A stretch of DNA of 40,389 bases from Thermodesulfobacteriota bacterium (lineage in GTDB: Bacteria; Thermosulfidibacterota; Thermosulfidibacteria; Thermosulfidibacterales; B14-G1): NCBI GenBank assembly GCA_024274915.1, contig JAJSAC010000023.1, positions 1-40,389 on the forward strand, read 5' to 3'. Positions within the stretch are counted from its first letter, which is position 1, and each line of letters opens with the position of its first letter. This document shows positions 40,367 through 40,389 of this stretch, in pieces. The notes beneath the pieces are model-generated. The model worked only from the letters and a program-made list of their open reading frames with translations, had not been told where the DNA came from and searched no databases. The translations under genes were made by a program, and so were the position numbers.

Positions 40367-40389
40367 TGACCCATAAGACCAAAAATGGG

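Noticed and set aside
1-40389. The matching ends suggest a circular plasmid or phage genome.
   Set aside because: The repeats are two distinct copies with different numbers of units and different flanking bases. The gene content (his, liv, tRNA nucleotidyltransferase) is chromosomal, with no replication, partition or phage genes.

Overview
The window looks like a Gram-negative, probably thermophilic bacterium of Thermodesulfobacteriota/deltaproteobacterial type. This is inferred from four things: a dense lipopolysaccharide-type gene cluster with an O-antigen ligase; very tight head-to-tail gene packing with ATGA, GTGA and TTGA stop/start overlaps; arginine codons dominated by AGG/AGA; and a DHH-CBS-tRNA nucleotidyltransferase fusion next to a GH57 protein and a liv/PaaK cluster. 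No rRNA or tRNA gene, CRISPR array, integrase or transposase was seen, so the taxonomic call is only an inference.

Layout. (1) Positions 1-144 and 40242-40366 hold two direct copies of a small palindromic element built from 7-bp units, so the window is bounded by the same repeat. (2) Positions 245-17056 are an envelope polysaccharide block of 15 genes: seven GT4 glycosyltransferases, one GT2, three polytopic GT-C transferases, a CDP-glycerol-type polyol-phosphate transferase with a matching nucleotidyltransferase, a WaaP/APH-like kinase and an O-antigen ligase/polymerase. They lie in four runs of alternating strand (+, -, +, -), and both convergent junctions overlap at their 3' ends. (3) Positions 17109-20683 hold a phasin-like coiled-coil protein, hisB, hisH and two radical SAM enzymes. 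(4) Positions 20851-26871 hold a glycine-zipper lipoprotein with a strong terminator, a DUF89 phosphatase, a GH57 protein and the DHH-CBS-nucleotidyltransferase fusion. (5) Positions 26980-34088 are a branched-chain-type ABC transporter with two tandem binding proteins (livJJHMGF), ending in a phenylacetate-CoA ligase. This suggests uptake and CoA activation of an aromatic or amino-acid-derived acid. (6) Positions 34184-38378 are a visibly AT-richer island of four genes in two divergent pairs: an alkaline-phosphatase-superfamily hydrolase with a degenerate PAPS-reductase-like PP-loop protein on the minus strand, and a nucleotidyltransferase-like protein with a beta-class DNA methylase bearing a changed SPP(Y to L)W motif on the plus strand. 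Well-formed divergent promoters and an inverted-repeat operator candidate sit between the pairs. This is the most likely place for an undescribed system. (7) Positions 38506-40217 hold three small cysteine-rich proteins (DUF2284, DsrE-like, YkgJ-like).

How the genes work together. Region 2 probably builds and decorates a lipid-linked surface glycan: cytoplasmic GT4/GT2 enzymes extend it, the nucleotidyltransferase and CDP-glycerol-type transferase add a phosphodiester-linked group, the GT-C enzymes modify it on the periplasmic face, and the ligase transfers it. Region 5 is a catabolic uptake operon. The island in region 6 has the composition of transferred DNA and no obvious metabolic link to its neighbours.
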